Source of the DNA: Lachnospira multipara LB2003
GTDB taxonomy: Bacteria > Bacillota > Clostridia > Lachnospirales > Lachnospiraceae
Direction: 5' to 3'
NCBI RefSeq assembly: GCF_000702205.1
Contig: NZ_JNKW01000004.1
Coordinates: 1 to 64,000, forward strand
Length of the DNA: 64,000 bases
Shown: positions 63,438 through 64,000 of the stretch, piece after piece
Numbering within the stretch: the stretch's first letter is position 1
Layout of the letters: every line of letters begins with the position of its first letter
Position numbers and translations under genes: made by a program
Notes under the pieces: model-generated
Told to the model about the DNA's origin: nothing
What the model saw: the letters and a program-made list of their open reading frames with translations, nothing else
Database searches by the model: none

Positions 63438-63947
63438 TTAACCTAAGATTTCTTCAACTGACTTACCACGAAGTCTTGCAACTTCTTCTGGAGTCTTCAT
63501 AGACTCAAGACCAGCGATTGTAGCTAATACTACGTTCTGCTTATTGTTAGAGCCAAGTGACTTTGTACGAATATTTCTGATACCTGCTAATTCAAGTACT
63601 GAACGTGCAGGACCACCAGCGATAATACCTGTACCTTCTGGAGCCTTCTTTAAAAGAACTGTTGCTCCACAGAACTTACCGATGAAATCATGTGGTACTG
63701 AACCATTTTCATCCATTGGAATTTCTACTAAATGCTTAATGGCATCTTCCTTTCCCTTGCGGATAGCTTCAGGAACTTCAGCTGCCTTACCAACACCAGC
63801 GCCAACGTGACCATTACGATCACCAACTACTACTAAAGCTGCAAAACGCATATTACGTCCACCTTTTACAACCTTAACTACGCGCTTGATTGATACTACA
63901 TTATCGTCTAATTCAAGCTGACTAGCATCAATTATTGTACGTTTCAT
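63438..63947 (-). CDS. rpsE: 30S ribosomal protein S5
   Basis: The 169-residue S5 has the N-terminal DSRBD-like [20 protein letters not shown] and [15 protein letters not shown], and the C-terminal [19 protein letters not shown]. It follows rplR by 19 nt. Confidence 0.99.
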   Translation of the reverse strand: MKRTIIDASQLELDDNVVSIKRVVKVVKGGRNMRFAALVVVGDRNGHVGAGVGKAAEVPEAIRKGKEDAIKHLVEIPMDENGSVPHDFIGKFCGATVLLKKAPEGTGIIAGGPARSVLELAGIRNIRTKSLGSNNKQNVVLATIAGLESMKTPEEVARLRGKSVEEILG

Positions 63948-63966
63948 ACTGTTTTCTCCCTTCCGC

Positions 63967-64000
63967 TTAGAACTCGAGGCCAGCTTCTCTTGCTGCCTCT
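63967..64000 (-). CDS. rplR: 50S ribosomal protein L18, C-terminal end only
   Basis: The last ten codons read [10 protein letters not shown] and stop, matching the conserved C-terminus of L18. The gene directly precedes rpsE, as in all spc operons. The rest lies beyond the window. Confidence 0.93.
   Translation of the reverse strand, partial: EAAREAGLEF

Overview
The window is chromosomal DNA from a low-GC Firmicute, most likely a member of the Lachnospiraceae (Clostridia). The evidence is AT-rich DNA with strong AGGAGG-type ribosome binding sites, an S10/spc/alpha ribosomal cluster of clostridial layout (a KOW protein between map and infA, a long-form L17), a GEMM-I c-di-GMP riboswitch, a likely raiA-motif RNA ahead of hpf, and CheW. 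Nearly every gene is on the minus strand. Together with the rRNA and ribosomal genes this suggests the replication fork runs from high to low coordinates. The plus strand stays pyrimidine-rich on both sides of every landmark.

Layout. 1-573: 5' end of a 16S rRNA gene preceded by tRNA-Ser(TGA) and a strong promoter. 1-4 kb: lrgAB, a membrane protein with a frameshifted Gln/Pro repeat tail, ispD. 4-9 kb: a t6A tRNA-modification cluster (tsaD, rnz, rimI, tsaB, tsaE) with a YcxB-like membrane protein. 9-15 kb: tex, then a threonine-branch operon (ACT/HTH regulator, hom, aspartate kinase) behind a promoter that carries a 15-bp-arm palindrome. 14.8-16.8 kb: a C-rich, multi-hairpin non-coding stretch, a CAP-domain envelope protein and its c-di-GMP riboswitch. 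16.8-24 kb: malQ, cheW, prfB, secA, hpf. 24.1-24.7 kb: a cluster of DnaA boxes. 24.7-44 kb: a mixed metabolic and signalling region (two SDRs, CDF transporter, serine hydrolase, CgeB-like protein, two EAL proteins, aroA, citrate synthase, Dus, M18 peptidase, GLUG-like surface protein, pyrC). 44-50 kb: oppBCDF and oppA. 50-64 kb: rpsI, rplM, truA, the ECF module, and the alpha/spc operons up to the last codons of rplR.

Connections. The two EAL proteins, one with an additional degenerate GGDEF domain, and the GEMM-I riboswitch form a local c-di-GMP turnover and sensing set around a secreted CAP protein. The ACT/HTH protein probably represses its own operon in response to an amino acid. The items I find most worth checking are the C-rich RNA at 14.86-15.24 kb, the DnaA-box cluster at 24.16-24.64 kb away from any dnaA gene, the palindromic operator at 14.75 kb, the nested hairpins in the citrate synthase leader, and several structured leaders in the ribosomal region.

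Start codons were chosen by ribosome binding site wherever a longer reading frame was open upstream. Domain calls are by eye from sequence motifs; no database search was run.
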